DNA from: Arctopsyche grandis
Lineage: Eukaryota; Arthropoda; Insecta; Trichoptera; Hydropsychidae
Assembly (NCBI RefSeq): GCF_051622035.1
Contig: NC_135365.1
Location: forward strand, 10,520,001-10,584,000
Direction of reading: 5' to 3'
Length of the DNA stretch: 64,000 nucleotides
This document shows, one piece after another, positions 11,543 through 24,225 of the stretch. Each line of letters opens with the position of its first letter. Position 1 is the stretch's first letter. The position numbers and the translations under genes were made by a program. The notes under the pieces were generated by a model. The model was not told the DNA's origin. It worked only from the letters and a program-made list of their open reading frames with translations, and ran no database searches.

Positions 11543-11700
11543 CAAATTGTCAAAAAAATCTTACCTACTATTTGAATGGGTTTTCAAATTTACATATGTA
11601 TATATTATACAATGTTAATACCATAGTTGTCGCTCAGAGGTAAAACCCGCAATGGCATCATGGTAAAACATTAATTAAAAAATATATATAAATAATATAC
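11543..11700 (+). mobile_element. SINE 3' part, hairpin variant B
   Basis: This matches the body of the SINE at 40856-41226 from ATCAAATTGGCAAAA onward (CTACTATTTGAAT, then a TACCATAG...TCATGGTA hairpin at 11619-11665). The loop region is GCTCAGAGGTAAAACCCGCA. An A/T tail ends near 11700. The head is missing, and it directly follows an RTE tail on the same strand. Confidence 0.75.
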
Positions 11701-12715
11701 TAACAAAATTTCAATATTGAAATCAACCAGAAGCTCTCGAATATCAGACAAATTTCAAACATACAACACTTCATATATAACCGGCTTAAAATACTACAGA
11801 ATACGATAAATTATTTTTAATTGGCGTAGTAGTAACACGAGAGGCGTGCCTACGTAATTCAACCGCCTAATAATTTATTACATTACTTACATACCTATTA
11901 TAAATTTTATACATTTTATTTTCAACCGTACAAATTAACTAAAATATCCCCCCACGTTTCCCCCTTTGAGTTTATTTATATTTTTTTCTTCTCCTGACGT
12001 AACAAACGCGTACGATCTCATACAGTAAACACACCTCATAGCTAAATTAATTTCCCGTGCGATAATGCGACAAGGGGAGAAACACTAACACGATTTGTGA
12101 ATGTTTTTCATGCTCCCTTTCGCTCCAGTGCTAATTAAATTTTATAGCAGGCCAAAGAGAAGGGTATATAAAAATACGTCTGAGAATTATTTAAATTGCC
12201 GCGGTGTTTTATTAAGTCGAATTGTGCAGTACGCAGGCAAGGTCGAGCTATAAAATAGAGTCGCAAGAAGAAATTCATCAGACACAATTGAAATCCTTAA
12301 TCTTCCTGACCAAAGACCGATTGCCGCCTCGGGCTTCGAACCCAATATCCCAACTCCGTAATAAGCACGCCGGATTTGAGGCCACGCGCGCACGCAAGAT
12401 TGGATTTTTAATCATGGTCTTTGGTGATCCGTTACAGCCGCAGGACGATAGGGTTCGACCCTTCAAGAATGTGCCTGGACTGTAATTTTATGGAGGGGGG
12501 CAAGTCGTTTCTTTGCATTTTTGAATAATACCTTAAAATTCTTAACGATTTTCCCCTTCGAAAATTCAATGAACTGAGTTCAATGCCTGGTAGATATACG
12601 TAGGTATAATTAGTAATTTTAAATTAAAATATATTTTTTTTAATAGATAATTTAATTAAATATAATAAAATATCACTGGTTTAATTATTTTTTTGATTCG
12701 CAGCACGTGTTTTTA
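11701..12715. other. Non-coding DNA; GC-richer island at about 11990-12490
   Basis: No gene is recognised. Open frames on both strands of the island (for example 12222-12485) lack family features. A GGGCTTCGAACCC palindrome at about 12330-12342 imitates a tRNA T-arm but has no matching A box or cloverleaf. Confidence 0.45.
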
Positions 12716-13610
12716 CAAGTATTTATTAGCATCACTCTGTTAGTTCCTTGAAATTCTTGCCCTTCAAAAACTTGTGACCTGATTTTGAACCACTCTCACT
12801 CTTCAGGTCGCTTTGATATACGGGGGTAGCTAATATTGAAGTAAGCTAATGGCTTCGACATGAAGCTAGAGGAGTTTAACTCATTAAAATTTACATCTGA
12901 ACCTTTATCAGATCGAACCAATGACAGCTAGCTGTCCAAACGCGACTTTCTACCACCCCTTCACAACTCAATACAAGTAATTTCTTTTACTATCATTTGT
13001 TTTTTAGATTGTTTTGCGTATATATTAAAAACGCTGCTAGATCAGATAAATTTGTACCACCCCGTCTCTTCGCAAACCTTACCGCCTGGAGTGGTTTCGA
13101 TGATATCCTCGTATTAACTTATTTGAAAGTAATTGATAACGGTGATTCCCATATTTGAAGAAATAAAGTAGAAACTTGTCGAAATAATAAGATTGTACGA
13201 GATAAAAATAACATGAAGACACACATATCACAGCTCACATATCACACATATCACAGCTGCAGTCTACCAAAGTGTGTCGTGTCGCACTTTTGAGTGTGTT
13301 CTTACAATTTTAAATGTATTCAAGTACTGTCGAGTGTAGTAATTGTTGTCGTTCGTTACTTAAGGCAATAATTTGAATGTCCAGTTCTATTCAATAAATG
13401 GTCAGTAAATTTTATACAAATTTGGTGATAATGGTGTGGCATATATGTAGATAATAATTAACGGTTAATAAATCGCTTATTATTTTAAGTACTTTTTGAC
13501 AAACAGACAATAGTCCAGCAGTTATTGACCAATAGTTAAACTTACTGATCATATATTTAGTGGCCAAATCAAACGAAGGAACTGACCAAATAACATACAT
13601 ATGTACATAC
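12716..13610 (-). repeat. Composite dispersed repeat U+X, copy 1
   Basis: On the minus strand it begins with module U at about 13610-13380 (TTTGGCCACTAAATATATGA). It ends with module X at about 13080-12716 (GTCGCGTTTGGACAGCTAGC, GTGGTTCAAAATCAGGTCAC, GGCAAGAATTTCAAGGAACT). The U-then-X order is kept in the copies at 21.6-23.0 and 33.9-35.1 kb, which shows one element of at least 0.9 kb. No protein was recognised. It is probably a non-autonomous transposon. Confidence 0.7.
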
Positions 13611-13777
13611 AGAAACTACATAAAGTAATCCTTGTCCATTTTTGAGCAGTCCATTAAAATGGGATTTTAATTGTTCGGTAAGCTTTATATGTCTGTATAT
13701 AGATTAAGTGTTTAAAATATATACAGTATTAGATTTTCTTAAGTATTGTATAAAGATAACAGAGTAAAGATAACATA

Positions 13778-14220
13778 GCCAGCAGCATAGCTCGGACGTT
13801 AAGCTTCTGCTTACCGTCAAGAAGGTGCCGGGTTCAATCCCTGAATGAAAATGAATTTTTCAGAGTATGCTGTTGGTCAGACCTGGACTTGTGACTCCAG
13901 GTTGATCGTTTCCTATCAGAGTTTGCCAATTTTCTCTGATTTCATTGTTGAAACGGTTCCCGGAAAAAAAAAAATTGGCTAAAAATCCTTCCTACCTACT
14001 ATGTCACCATTATTTGAAATTTGATTGATGTACAATAAAAAATTTATGTACAATTCATAGATGTCTCGTTAATTTGCGAGTTTTTTCAGTGTCTCGCAAT
14101 TCAACGACTTATAATAAAAATGCTGCATTTGTATTTGTAATTGGCCAGGAAGGCGCATTGGGATTTACCTGTAAGGCCTTCCTGGTATATATGTAAAATA
14201 AAAATAAAATAAAATACAAA
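13778..14220 (+). mobile_element. tRNA-derived SINE, full-length, hairpin variant A
   Basis: The head starts CCAGCAGCATAGCTCGGACG with B box GCCGGGTTCAATCCC. The body contains GATCGTTTCCTATCAGAG and GAAACGGTTCCCGG. The 3' hairpin at 14145-14185 has a perfect 10-bp stem CCAGGAAGGC/GCCTTCCTGG and a 21-nt loop beginning GCATTGGGATTTACCTGTAA. It ends in a TAAAATAAAA tail. It is nearly identical, with about ten differences, to the copy at 63038-63484, so this subfamily was active recently. Confidence 0.9.
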
Positions 14221-15213
14221 ATTGAATATGAAAAGTAATATCAGTATATCAAACAATCATTACTAGAAAAACGACATTATATTATATTAAAAATAAATAT
14301 TATAAGTAGTATGTATACATTTTTCATTTAAAATGAAAGAAACACAAACATATTGAAAACAATACGTCATTTTCCGTAGATTAATTAATGATTATGACAA
14401 GAGTAGATCATGAGATCATATCGAAAATACCAGCAAAATCTACATTCTACCTCTATCTGTATTTATTTCCTTATATTTTTTCATTCCTCAGTCGAATTTG
14501 TTGCTCTTATTATTTTAGTTACCAAAATGTTACTTTCATTTATATTGGCTGAGGCATACATCCATTTACAGTTCGATTTAATTAATGTGTATGAATAAAT
14601 GATATAATACAATCGTATGAAACACATATCTCATTTTAAAGTCAAACAAATTTAAAAAATCGTTAATAAGCGAGCAGTTAAGCGTACAAACATTTATCCA
14701 TAAAACAACACGAGTCAGTAATAAATGTTTCCGAATGGCGAAACGGCAGCTTTGCGCAAATTGATAGATCCAATTTTCACCGTAAACTGTTTTCAGATTA
14801 GTCCAATAAATTTCGATACGGCAATGATGAAAATTATCACAATCAAAGTGTCAAAAACAAGCAAGGACCTCACCCTCCGCGTATTTTCGGCGGGTAGAAA
14901 GCGACCTGAAAGGCGAGCAGACGAAAGATTGACGCCGAGGTGTGCCCGTAGGAAATTCGAATAACAAAGTCGAAAACCTTGTCAAAACTAATGATAAATT
15001 CATAAAAGGTGACAGACAGCGGGGTAGTCACTCGTAACAAGAAACGTTTATTATAAGGCGAGAGTGATTTATTACGCGGCCCACCCATTGAGATGGCCTG
15101 ACGGTGAAAATCTTGAAAATTCCCTCACAATGGAAAATTGCCCGTATTAGGCAACGGCAGAATTCTGTCAATGTCCGATAAATTTTCGATGATTATCTTT
15201 TATTTTATATCGA
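14221..15213. other. Non-coding DNA; GC-richer island at about 14720-15180
   Basis: No gene is recognised. The island carries overlapping open frames on both strands (14725-14964 plus, 14870-15088 minus) with no family signature. It also contains ATTGCCCGTATTAGGCAAC, a short imperfect inverted repeat. Confidence 0.45.
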
Positions 15214-15238
15214 ATATATATATATATATATATATATG
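15214..15238. repeat. (TA)n microsatellite, short
   Basis: A run of about twelve TA units. Confidence 0.9.
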
Positions 15239-15307
15239 TATACATAGGTACACGTTTATAAATTAATACAGTGTAAATGACAACTTAATAATTTCCCGTC
15301 AATATTA

Positions 15308-15400
15308 TAAAAAACTAGTGTTGTGCCCGTTGATTTGAACGGGTGGTTTCGGAAAGGGATTGATTATATACAAATATAATATAAGGTAATTTATAGGCGC
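15308..15400 (+). repeat. Possible retroelement end with CCCGTT..AACGGG hairpin
   Basis: The block ACTAGTGTTGTGCCCGTTGA continues into a CCCGTT/AACGGG palindrome (6-bp stem). Similar GTTGTGCCCG-type blocks occur at the ends of dispersed insect repeats. A possible relative on the minus strand is at about 27715-27860. The assignment is weak. Confidence 0.3.
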
Positions 15401-15406
15401 ACGCAA

Positions 15407-15545
<139 letters not shown>

Positions 15546-15756
15546 TAGGTGTTTGTAATATCAATATTTTGAGAGCATTTTGAAACCATTTCTTGTTATT
15601 CCAAAAATTATTTTAATAATTTGATTTAACATTATAAATATTTATTTATTGTTTTATTTCTGTCTTAACAATAAATAGACAAACCCTTGTTTGTTTGCTT
15701 GCTATAAAAATCTGTTTACAAATATTATTTAGCAATAGCAAATTTAGTATACTATT

Positions 15757-16100
15757 GTTGCGTAAGGGTGGGTTCAGGATCCAAATAAAAGGCCAAAGTC
15801 ACTTATTCAACGATTAAAGAGGTTCACACGGATCCATTGCTCACTCCAGAATGATCTGATCTACCGTGTGTACCTCTTTATAAAGTACAAGTTGCACATC
15901 ACAGCTTCCCGATCCATTAATGTGTCTATTGTTTAGGCACGTAAAGGTCAACCCTGGCGAGTATGTTGTTCAAGTACGCACTCGCCCAAATCTTTGAAAA
16001 CTTCTGCGTATCCTTTGTTCGGGCACTGAGTCCCGTTAGCCTAATCAGGGGTATCTGTTGTTCACCCACGAATGCACTAAGACAGTGAATACTCGATGTA
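15757..16100 (-). mobile_element. Solo LTR-like segment, family 1
   Basis: Read on the minus strand it has a TATA-like CTTTATAAAGAGG and a terminal block AAGTGACTTTGGCCTTTTAT followed by GGATCCTGAACCCACCCTTA and CGCAACA. The same terminal block ends the segment at 26110-26450, and the upstream half matches 41911-42190 (GTTCGGGCACTGAGTCCCGT on the plus strand). No internal gag/pol is present. The TG...CA-type ends and the promoter plus 3' processing features suggest a solo LTR; no target-site duplication was found. Confidence 0.6.
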
Positions 16101-19100
16101 ACTTTGATATATACTAAAAAAAAATCTGTAAAAGTTCAATTTTTATATATTGTTTTCAACTTTCATCGGCCTGTTAATGTTGGGCAATTTGATTAGTATT
16201 ATATGTTATATTTGTCTCAAGTCCATTTGTTTTACAAAGATAAAGTATCTCAAAGTTTATAAAAGCAATTTTTGTTGCATTATTAAATACCTTTTCAAAT
16301 AAATTATTCGGGCATTGTCTAATCGAATCTTAAACAATTAAATTTGGCTCCGGCTGCTGCCGGCAAAGAAATCGAAAAGTTTACTTTGCCAAAATTGTTG
16401 TTGAACGTAACCGGACCCTTTTGTTATATGGAGGTCAAAGCGTTACGAGAAAAAAAAATTACTAGAAACTTTTTTTATCCGAAAGCCGAAAGTGCTTCAA
16501 GAATTTCTTTTAATACTTTTATCTCGCCCGCTCGGTTCGGAGGAGAAAGACCAGACTTTTTCGCCCGAAACTTTACACAAAAGTCTGCTTATTTACGAGA
16601 GAAACGACGAGACAAAACATAAACCACTTTCTCTGAGATGAAATTAACCAGTCGAATTATATTACACCCCCAAGCGAACACTTTGATATTAAATACCCGT
16701 GTATTAAAATTGATTTCCTCGTTGCGTGAGATGAAAACGACACTTTGCCATTTCTGAAGACCCACAATAACCTCTCTAGTATCGATCAAACCGTCAAAGG
16801 AGAAATTGAACCATGGCTCTGAGGTTGGTAAGGTACTGGCAAGCAAGTGAAAATCGAAGCCAGGTGATGGCAAACATCTGCAATAGTCCGAGATGAAGGC
16901 ATCAAACCACTATGATTTTCGCCAAGGAACTCCCCTGGAGACCCGTTGGCTGATTGCTTCGCTTTTCCACCGTGAAAGCAATCTCAATATTATTATCGAG
17001 AGTAAGAGTAATTACCTTAGAAGATTACCCCTGTCTATTGCAGAGGTGTACTAGAGACGGGTTATACACACCCCATGCTTTGATAACTATACAGAGACCA
17101 TTTTGAAATGAACTCTAGTTCAATACAAATATAAAGAAGCAGACAGAATAAATACGACTATAATATATGTAGAAAGTGGCATAAAATGTATTTGTATTTA
17201 TAGAAATGGTAATTTTTGTTTGTGAAATCGTGACCATAAATATTTAGAGCGTTCCAAGCAATATTGAGTTGATCGCTTTCGAACTATGTATATTATTATA
17301 TTGACGCCTGTGGGGTTTACGAGACCCATCTGTTCAAATGAACAACCCTTTTCACTTCACATAAATCTCGATCGTGTGTCCGATGACTAATTTGTTATGA
17401 TAAAATAAGAAAAATATAATGCTCGTTATTTAATTTAAATAAATTGAGAAGAAATCTAAATTAACATCAGATAATACGTATACATTTGTATGTGATACAT
17501 ACAAATATCACATATGTATGTCAACTGTTTTCTACTGAGAATTTATTAAAATGATAAAATTAAGTGTTTGTACAAAACTAAGTTTTTAATCCTTATATGT
17601 AGGTTGTATGCAATAAATCTACAAAAGAAGAATTGCAATTGCTATTTGCACCATATGCAGACATTTTCTATTATTCATTATTATATTATTTGTATTTTGC
17701 TTGAAAATACAAGTAATTTATCAATCCCACTACAAATGAGAAAAAGCAATATTAAATTATATTGTTCTATGTTTACTGAAACAAACGAACTTTATTAACA
17801 AGACTATAGTTATAACTCTGGTAATTCATATCTTTCTTTAACATACTATATAGTAAAAAAAATGCACACAAATAAAAATGTTTGACACTAATAGTTTGCA
17901 TTAATATGACACTTGGTAAATTAAAATATAAATATAATATAAACAACATTTTACCTTTATTTTTAATCACATATACAGTAAAAAACCCTTAATCAATTAA
18001 TACTTGCTTTGTGCTAAAAAAAATTCGCTAGCCACTGTGCTGGACGCCAAGCGTGTATATTTTAAGTTAAAATAATGGAAAATCAATCAAAAGTAATTAA
18101 ATCATTTTATCGTGTACTAAACGTCGAATAATGTACATATAATAAGTGCAAGAAACGAAAAAAAAAAGATGGATGTCATCCCAAGGCGGATATCATTCTC
18201 ACACTGACCGTTGAGCGTGGTGCGTACTGAGTTTTTCCTGTCTCTCACATCTATGAGGCACGTGTACAAGGCGCTTCCCGTGAAAATAATTATTAATGTT
18301 GATATTGATCAATGAATTTATTTCGTAATTCCATAATTTGAATCATAGAGGCTTTTATGAGGAATTATTAAAATATGAAAACCCTGAATTCAGTATATTT
18401 GAAGAGATGAAATAAAATATAAATCCGGGTCACTCGCTATCCATCACAGTGCGGCAAGTGCTTTATACAGTAGCAGTAAAAGATTTCAAACATCTAGAAT
18501 TATGTTGATGGTTTTAAGTTCGGATAATATGTGTCAAAGTTTGTCTAATAAATTAAAAATGGTATATATTGAGAATCCTTATGTGATAAAATTTTTTGCT
18601 ATTTTATGTTTAGGAGAAAACATTGATAACAGTCAGCTCTAACTCTCCTATATATGTAAGTTTCAATTGAATTCAATGATATAAATATCTTTTATTTTGC
18701 TCAAATTTGAATAAGAATCTCAAGAATGTGGACGACAGTAATATGAGTGCGTAGAGAAAAATATTTTCCATGGGGCTAATGTTATCCCGTGCGAGATGCA
18801 GGAGGGTGAAAGGACATCAACGTTTATCCTCATACAAATTGTGTCTATCCTCAATTCTCATAAATATCAGACGTTATCTGAGGATGGTCGGCTCGCCCAG
18901 TTTGCTCAGTGTTGAAAGGATTCGTTGAATATGTAGGCAAATGGCGGCAATTCATTGCGAATGACAAAAAAAGGGTCCGAAGAAAAGATTGACAAATGAC
19001 CCCGCGTTTCCCCCGGACGAACACACACACAAGCACGTATAATATTATATTTATGGAAAATATAAAGAGTTGGTCTTGTCGGTCCTTTGGGGGTGGTTTT

Positions 19101-19468
19101 GACCTCTTTTGGTATATGGAAATCTGTGTTGCAAGTGTTGCGCTGTCATACTGTGCAACGTTGTCGTCTCCATGACGAGGATCTGACACGGAACTATTTC
19201 AAATTCCGGTCGTCTGGAAAGCCGGTAGTCGGATTCTGTACGCTTATTTCTCCTTCTATACAGTATTGCGAAATAGGATTCATTACGGTGCACTCACTCG
19301 TGTGCATGTCGTCTCTAATAAACTGCATTGAAAACGCTCGAAATGAATGGCATAAATTTGCTCGCAACGAAAAGTTGCAATCGTGAAAAGAAGCGTGCCG
19401 TAATTTGAAGATGAAAGCAATATTATGAAAGAATAACGTATAACTAGAATATTATGAAAGAATAACGT
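16101..19468. other. Non-coding DNA; GC-richer islands at about 16330-17110 and 18760-19400
   Basis: No gene is recognised. Open frames of up to 112 aa (for example 18851-19189 minus and 19087-19386 plus) overlap each other on both strands and show no domain or splice logic. A 22-base direct repeat ATATTATGAAAGAATAACGT lies at about 19420-19470. The interval 17120-18760 is AT-rich. Confidence 0.45.
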
Positions 19469-19861
19469 ATTTCAATCGAACATGCCTTTACATATCGCTC
19501 CAAGCCACTAGTGTACTATGTAATACAGATACAATACAATAATACAATTAATATAAGCATTTTTATGCAATTCGAATTCATACATACATACATACATCAT
19601 CCACAGTGACATCTATGTAGAATTTTTTGCAGCATTTTTATTATATAAATTGCCGAACCTCAAGACGCTGAATAACTTGAGACTTGCAAGAGAAATTGAA
19701 TTGCCAATTTACAGGAACCATTTCAATGAAAATCAGAAAATTGGCAAAATCTGATAGGAAATGATTGACATGAGAGTCACAAACCAAGGTCTGACCTTCA
19801 GTTGCTAGTGGGAATCTAACAGTGACCACTCCAATCGAAAGCTCTAGTACACGCTGCTAGT
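19469..19861 (-). mobile_element. tRNA-derived SINE, degraded, hairpin variant E
   Basis: The minus-strand body has CCTATCAGATTTTGCC, TTTTCATTGAAATGGTTCC, CTTGAGGTTCGGCAA and CATAGATGTCACTGTGGATG. The B box is weakened (CACTGTTAGATTCCC) and the A-box region is partly deleted. The 3' hairpin region at about 19480-19515 matches the variant E loop (GCTTGGAGCGATATGTAAAG), but one stem arm has decayed. Confidence 0.75.
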
Positions 19862-21599
19862 TTTTATTATATTTAACGTCCAGTAGTTTAATAAAATGAC
19901 ACTCGTTATTTGATATATGAAGTACTATTGATTATAATGAAATGATTTTTGAAGCTGAAAAAACTTTATAGATTTTATAATTAACACTATAACGTATTAA
20001 CGTAACGTAACGTAAGAAAACAAGGTGATTGGTATTCGTGGACGACCTTTTGACAAGTACTGCTTGCCTGATTGCGCCAAAATGGCCTTCGGCTTCGGCC
20101 TATGAGAACACTGCATGCAACAACCAATAGGGTGTCGCGACTCATCGGCGAATGAACGTACTGATTTGAGAATACTTGATCTGTATCAATTCAACTGTAT
20201 AGATTCATTGGGAGCTGGCTGGTCGACGCATCAACAATAAACTTTCTCTACTCACTGCATATTTCATTTCGTAATATTTTTCATAAATAAAAAATATATT
20301 TTGATGAATCCAACAAAAGTGACCGAAAAACATTTTCTGTATACATAAAATAGCGCCTTTATATAAAGTGTTGACATATTGATAAGTTTAACTTAATAAG
20401 ATATAACATATTATTACATAAATAAATTAAGAATAGCAAATATAATATATCTTTTCAGTCAAAATTTTTATAATAAATGAAATTGCATGCTTTTTTTCTA
20501 AATGTTAGCGAATGAATAAGAAATGAATTATTTTGTTACATTTTAAAAATCTTTCCATTTATTCTTCCCACTCTCTATGTGTCAAATATTAATATTCCGA
20601 ATTCAAAATCACACTTTGACATTTTATATTGAAATTCACATTCGATAATCCAAATAATAAATATAAAATATAAAAAAATATGCGCATCGACATCAAATAA
20701 AAGTACGCTTCAGAACGCCTCTCAACAGACTTCTATTTGCGTATGTATTTTAATGCATTTTTCAGAAATATGCATCATATCTGAATAAATAAAAGATTAA
20801 GTTGCGGCAAAGACCGATGCATTGTGTCATTATCCGACAAGTTAACCTCTGACAGTCAGACCTTAGAAAGTGATCATTAATTTTTCAACGCATCACGTCT
20901 GGCCACTATAACGGTCAACTTAATATCAGGTACGTACAATTCAAACATCAAAAATGCACACGACCACTTATGATATACACATCCCGACGTATGTTCTCTC
21001 AATAATTAGTTATCGTAAAATGTTATGAACGTGTTTTTGTATACACGTGTATAATGTGAGGGCGTTAGTTTCGTCCACTCCTGGAGAGGGGGTGTGGAAA
21101 AAATTGGACATCCGGTGTGGAACGATCAATCTTGCTGTCGGGCCATTGACGGGGTATTTGTTTTGCGGGAAACCGGCTATGCGATATTCCGGGAAACCGG
21201 AGCCAGCTCAGGGAATGCTAAATGGAATAATCCCCAAATTCGGGATTATCGCGCGAAAATATCCGCAACTGGGACGGACAAGGATGCATTTAATTAAAAC
21301 GTATATTTTTTATTCAATGTAATATTATTTATATGTATTGGTTATAATTGTAAATTCTAGAAGAGGCGAAGCGAGGGTTGCATTGTAAATAGCGAGGTTA
21401 AAACAAACAATGACTTGCTGAAAGGCAAATTTTGAAACGATAGCGCAAATGCAATAAACAAGATGAACAGTGCATTTCGTACTTGGTACTTGGAGTGCAT
21501 CTCCCCCTTCTTAGCTCTGGAATATCTTTCGTTAGTTCAAATATACGTCTGGCTATGTATTTATAAAGTAATTTACAATGAAATGATTTCAATAGTTAA
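19862..21599. other. Non-coding DNA; GC-richer islands at about 20000-20270 and 20800-21300
   Basis: No gene is recognised. The 19990-20270 block (ACGTA repeats, CCAAAATGGCCTTCGGCTTC, later AACAATAAAC) has LTR-like composition but no second copy in this window. The open frame at 21047-21322 (MYNVRALVSSTPG...) has no family signature. Confidence 0.4.
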
Positions 21600-23010
21600 G
21601 CTATTTAAGACAGTTTAATTAATGACCGTAGTAGTTTGCGTTGTTTTTTTAATATAATGACTGTGCTTATTTCGTTAGTAATCTTATTTGATTTGGTCAG
21701 TAAATATATGATCAGTTAGTCATCGATTGCTTGACTATTTTATGTTTGTTAAAAAATGCTTAAAACAATACTGTTTGCTGACCGTTCATTTTTATCTATA
21801 TACATATACATACGTATGTAAAATACTGTTATTACTACTAATTTTATTAAAAGTCACTGAACTTTTGATGAAAAAAAAACTGATCATTTTAATTGTTGCC
21901 TTTTTATATACATATGTACATACATATACATATATGGTATAAAATTACATTATTATATCTTCAGATATCTAGTCACAATCATGAAATTCATAGTTTGTTA
22001 CAGTTTAAGTAATAGTATAAATTAAGGAATAATCGGTTTCGGGTAAAAATATACACTAAAAATCTGTAAACCTTTTTCTATAAAGAATCAGGACGTAGTA
22101 TGTAGACAAAAGAGAAAGAGCACCATTGAATATCACATTATTTCCCACACTTTTATAAATTCTATAAACGAATTTGATCTAAAAGTTTCAAAAACCATGA
22201 TACTAGTGACCATGAACCATGATACAAAATTGACAAATATTCTTACTGTAGTTGAATGCTATACATATGTATATCTATTAATCTTATATTCACCAAATCA
22301 TTGATACTGTATAAAGTATGATTTTGAATGGTTAAAAAATCTACTGAAATCATGTTCATTAATATAAATTAATCTATAAGTAAATTAAAAACGTATATGA
22401 GCATGTATAAAATCTTGATATATTAAGTTAATATGAGATGAAAATAAATTAGAGCGAAAAATTAAGCTTTTATGACTAGTATTTGTGAGTTTCAAATAGT
22501 CCGTAGAAAGCCTCGTGTTGATAGTAGTTGTCACCATTTTGATCTGATACAAGATTCTGATGTAATTTTTAATTAATCCGATGTAATTAATTAATTCCGA
22601 TGTAATTTTCATTTATCCGCTATTTTATTACTTTACTGTTTTTTTCTTCTCTTTTCTTGTAATTTTTTTTAATATAATTTTTGATTTTGCGTTTTGTTCT
22701 ATCTTCTAATTTTTTTCTCCCTCTCTTGTTTTATTAAGTAGGCCATTATGGCGCATTAGGTTTTTCCTGTAATGCCACAATGGTCCAAAACTTTTAAATA
22801 AATAAATTAATTGGTTGATGATTAAAATCCTCTAGCCTCGTGTCGAAGACATTTACTTACTTCGATGTTAGCTAGTATAATATATATTATACTAGCTAGC
22901 CATATCCCATATGTTAGTAAAACATTAAAGCGATCCGAAGTATGAAAGTGGTTCAGAATCAGATCACAAATTTTTGACAGGCAAGAATGTCACTGAACTA
23001 ACTAAACTAA
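21600..23010 (+). repeat. Composite dispersed repeat U+X, copy 2, with a retroposon inserted
   Basis: Module U (TTGATTTGGTCAGTAAATAT at about 21690) precedes module X (GTTGTCACCATTTTGATCTG at about 22525, then GTGGTTCAGAATCAGATCAC and GGCAAGAATGTCAC near 22950-22990). X is split by the short retroposon at about 22620-22810, since the X sequence resumes on both sides. AT-rich sequence between 21800 and 22400 is less clearly alignable. Confidence 0.65.
22620..22810 (+). mobile_element. Short LINE-like retroposon, hairpin variant C
   Basis: A T-rich body of about 120 bases leads to a 3' hairpin at 22741-22786: GGCCATTATGGC against GCCACAATGGTC, 11 of 12 positions paired counting one G-U. Its 21-nt loop begins GCATTAGGTTTTTCCTGTAA. 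The tail is AAATAAATAAATTA. It interrupts module X of the surrounding repeat, so both borders are visible. The T-rich body and AAATA tail resemble the LINE 3' UTRs at 24.2 and 31.3 kb more than the SINE body. Confidence 0.65.
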
Positions 23011-24220
23011 CTAAGCTAAAAAATAAATGTATGTAAATATGCATATATGGAAATTGTTTAAGACATCGTTATATAACAACCTGTTGAACTTCCCAGCCTT
23101 AATGTACATATGTACATACATAATTACTAACAAAATCGATATGCATCCAAATCCACAATGGCGATGACATATCGGCGCCATTTTGAATACGGCGCAAATA
23201 CCATAACATCATCACTCTCACAGTAGGCTACCTCCTACTGCCAAAAAAATACGAACCGACTGAGAAACAAAAAAAAACGGTGGCCCCGCGGTGGTAATTA
23301 GGGTCAGAGATAGACCAAAGTGAGGATAGATCGGCGTGGCACTTTAACAAATCACTTCGTTTACAAGAGTTTATTATGGTGTCGTGGGTGAGGAGAGGGG
23401 AAGCGGGGTGTCCCTGGTGACGCGTTAAAGCCTCCCGTGTTTCACCCCCTAAAAATCCCTCCCCATCCCACAGGAACACCCCATTGGCCTATCGAAAGCC
23501 TTTTAATGCGGATAAAACTTTCCACTTTCACCGGAGATGTGGGACATTTATGCCCTGCTACTAGTGTGTGTGCCAGATTTCGAAAGTATGTAGGTCTGAG
23601 AACGTCTCGTGTGCGCTATTTTTAACCGGAATATATAATTTTAACGACGCCCTTATCTCAAATATTTATGTGGGGGGTGGTCGATCGTTCCCACCGATTT
23701 GTACCCTCAGAAATCCATTAGCGTTTTACCGGGCGCGTTGACACGTTGACAATCACCACACACTGTGCGTAAAAAATGGTCGCTATACTATTTTCTTAGT
23801 TCGTTTTTGGTAAGCGGGGCACCATCTGTTTGTGTTAAATTTGAAAGGGTTAAAATGTTGTGTGGATATGAAAAAAATGGTTCAAAAGTGGTTTCAGGGC
23901 GCATTATCTATTATTTATAGTCATGGTTTCTGTCGAGACATTGAGTCTAGGTTGAAAGTCTGTCGTCACAATTTGCTGATGCAAGCCGATAAAGTTGTGT
24001 AAAAAAAATGTAAATATTTTTCTTGATCTACAAATTTTTGTCCATTGATTTATTTCGATCAATTCTTCATAACTGGTAGAAGGAAAAACATTTAATGAAG
24101 TTAAAATCACCCATCATAAGATACTTTTCATTGTATAATAGTATCTTTTGATAATCTTACACAGACCATATATATGTATACCTTTACATACACATGATAA
24201 GTATTGGAATTTATTTATTT
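23011..24220. other. Non-coding DNA; GC-richer island at about 23150-23850
   Basis: No gene is recognised. The island has opposing open frames (23228-23479 minus, 23437-23625 plus) without family features. The rest is AT-rich. Confidence 0.45.
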
Positions 24221-24225
24221 AAAAA

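Noticed and set aside
12290..12400. Possible tRNA gene (GGGTTCGAAGCCC on the minus strand)
   Set aside because: The motif is a palindrome, and no A box, anticodon arm or acceptor stem could be fitted around it.
16344..16622. 92-aa frame beginning MAPAAAGKEIEKF, and the opposed 94-aa frame at 16589-16873
   Set aside because: No homology recognised, no splice sites in phase, and the surrounding DNA is equally open on the other strand.
19990..20270. Possible additional solo LTR
   Set aside because: Composition and an AATAAA are suggestive, but there is no second copy, TATA box or matching termini in the window.
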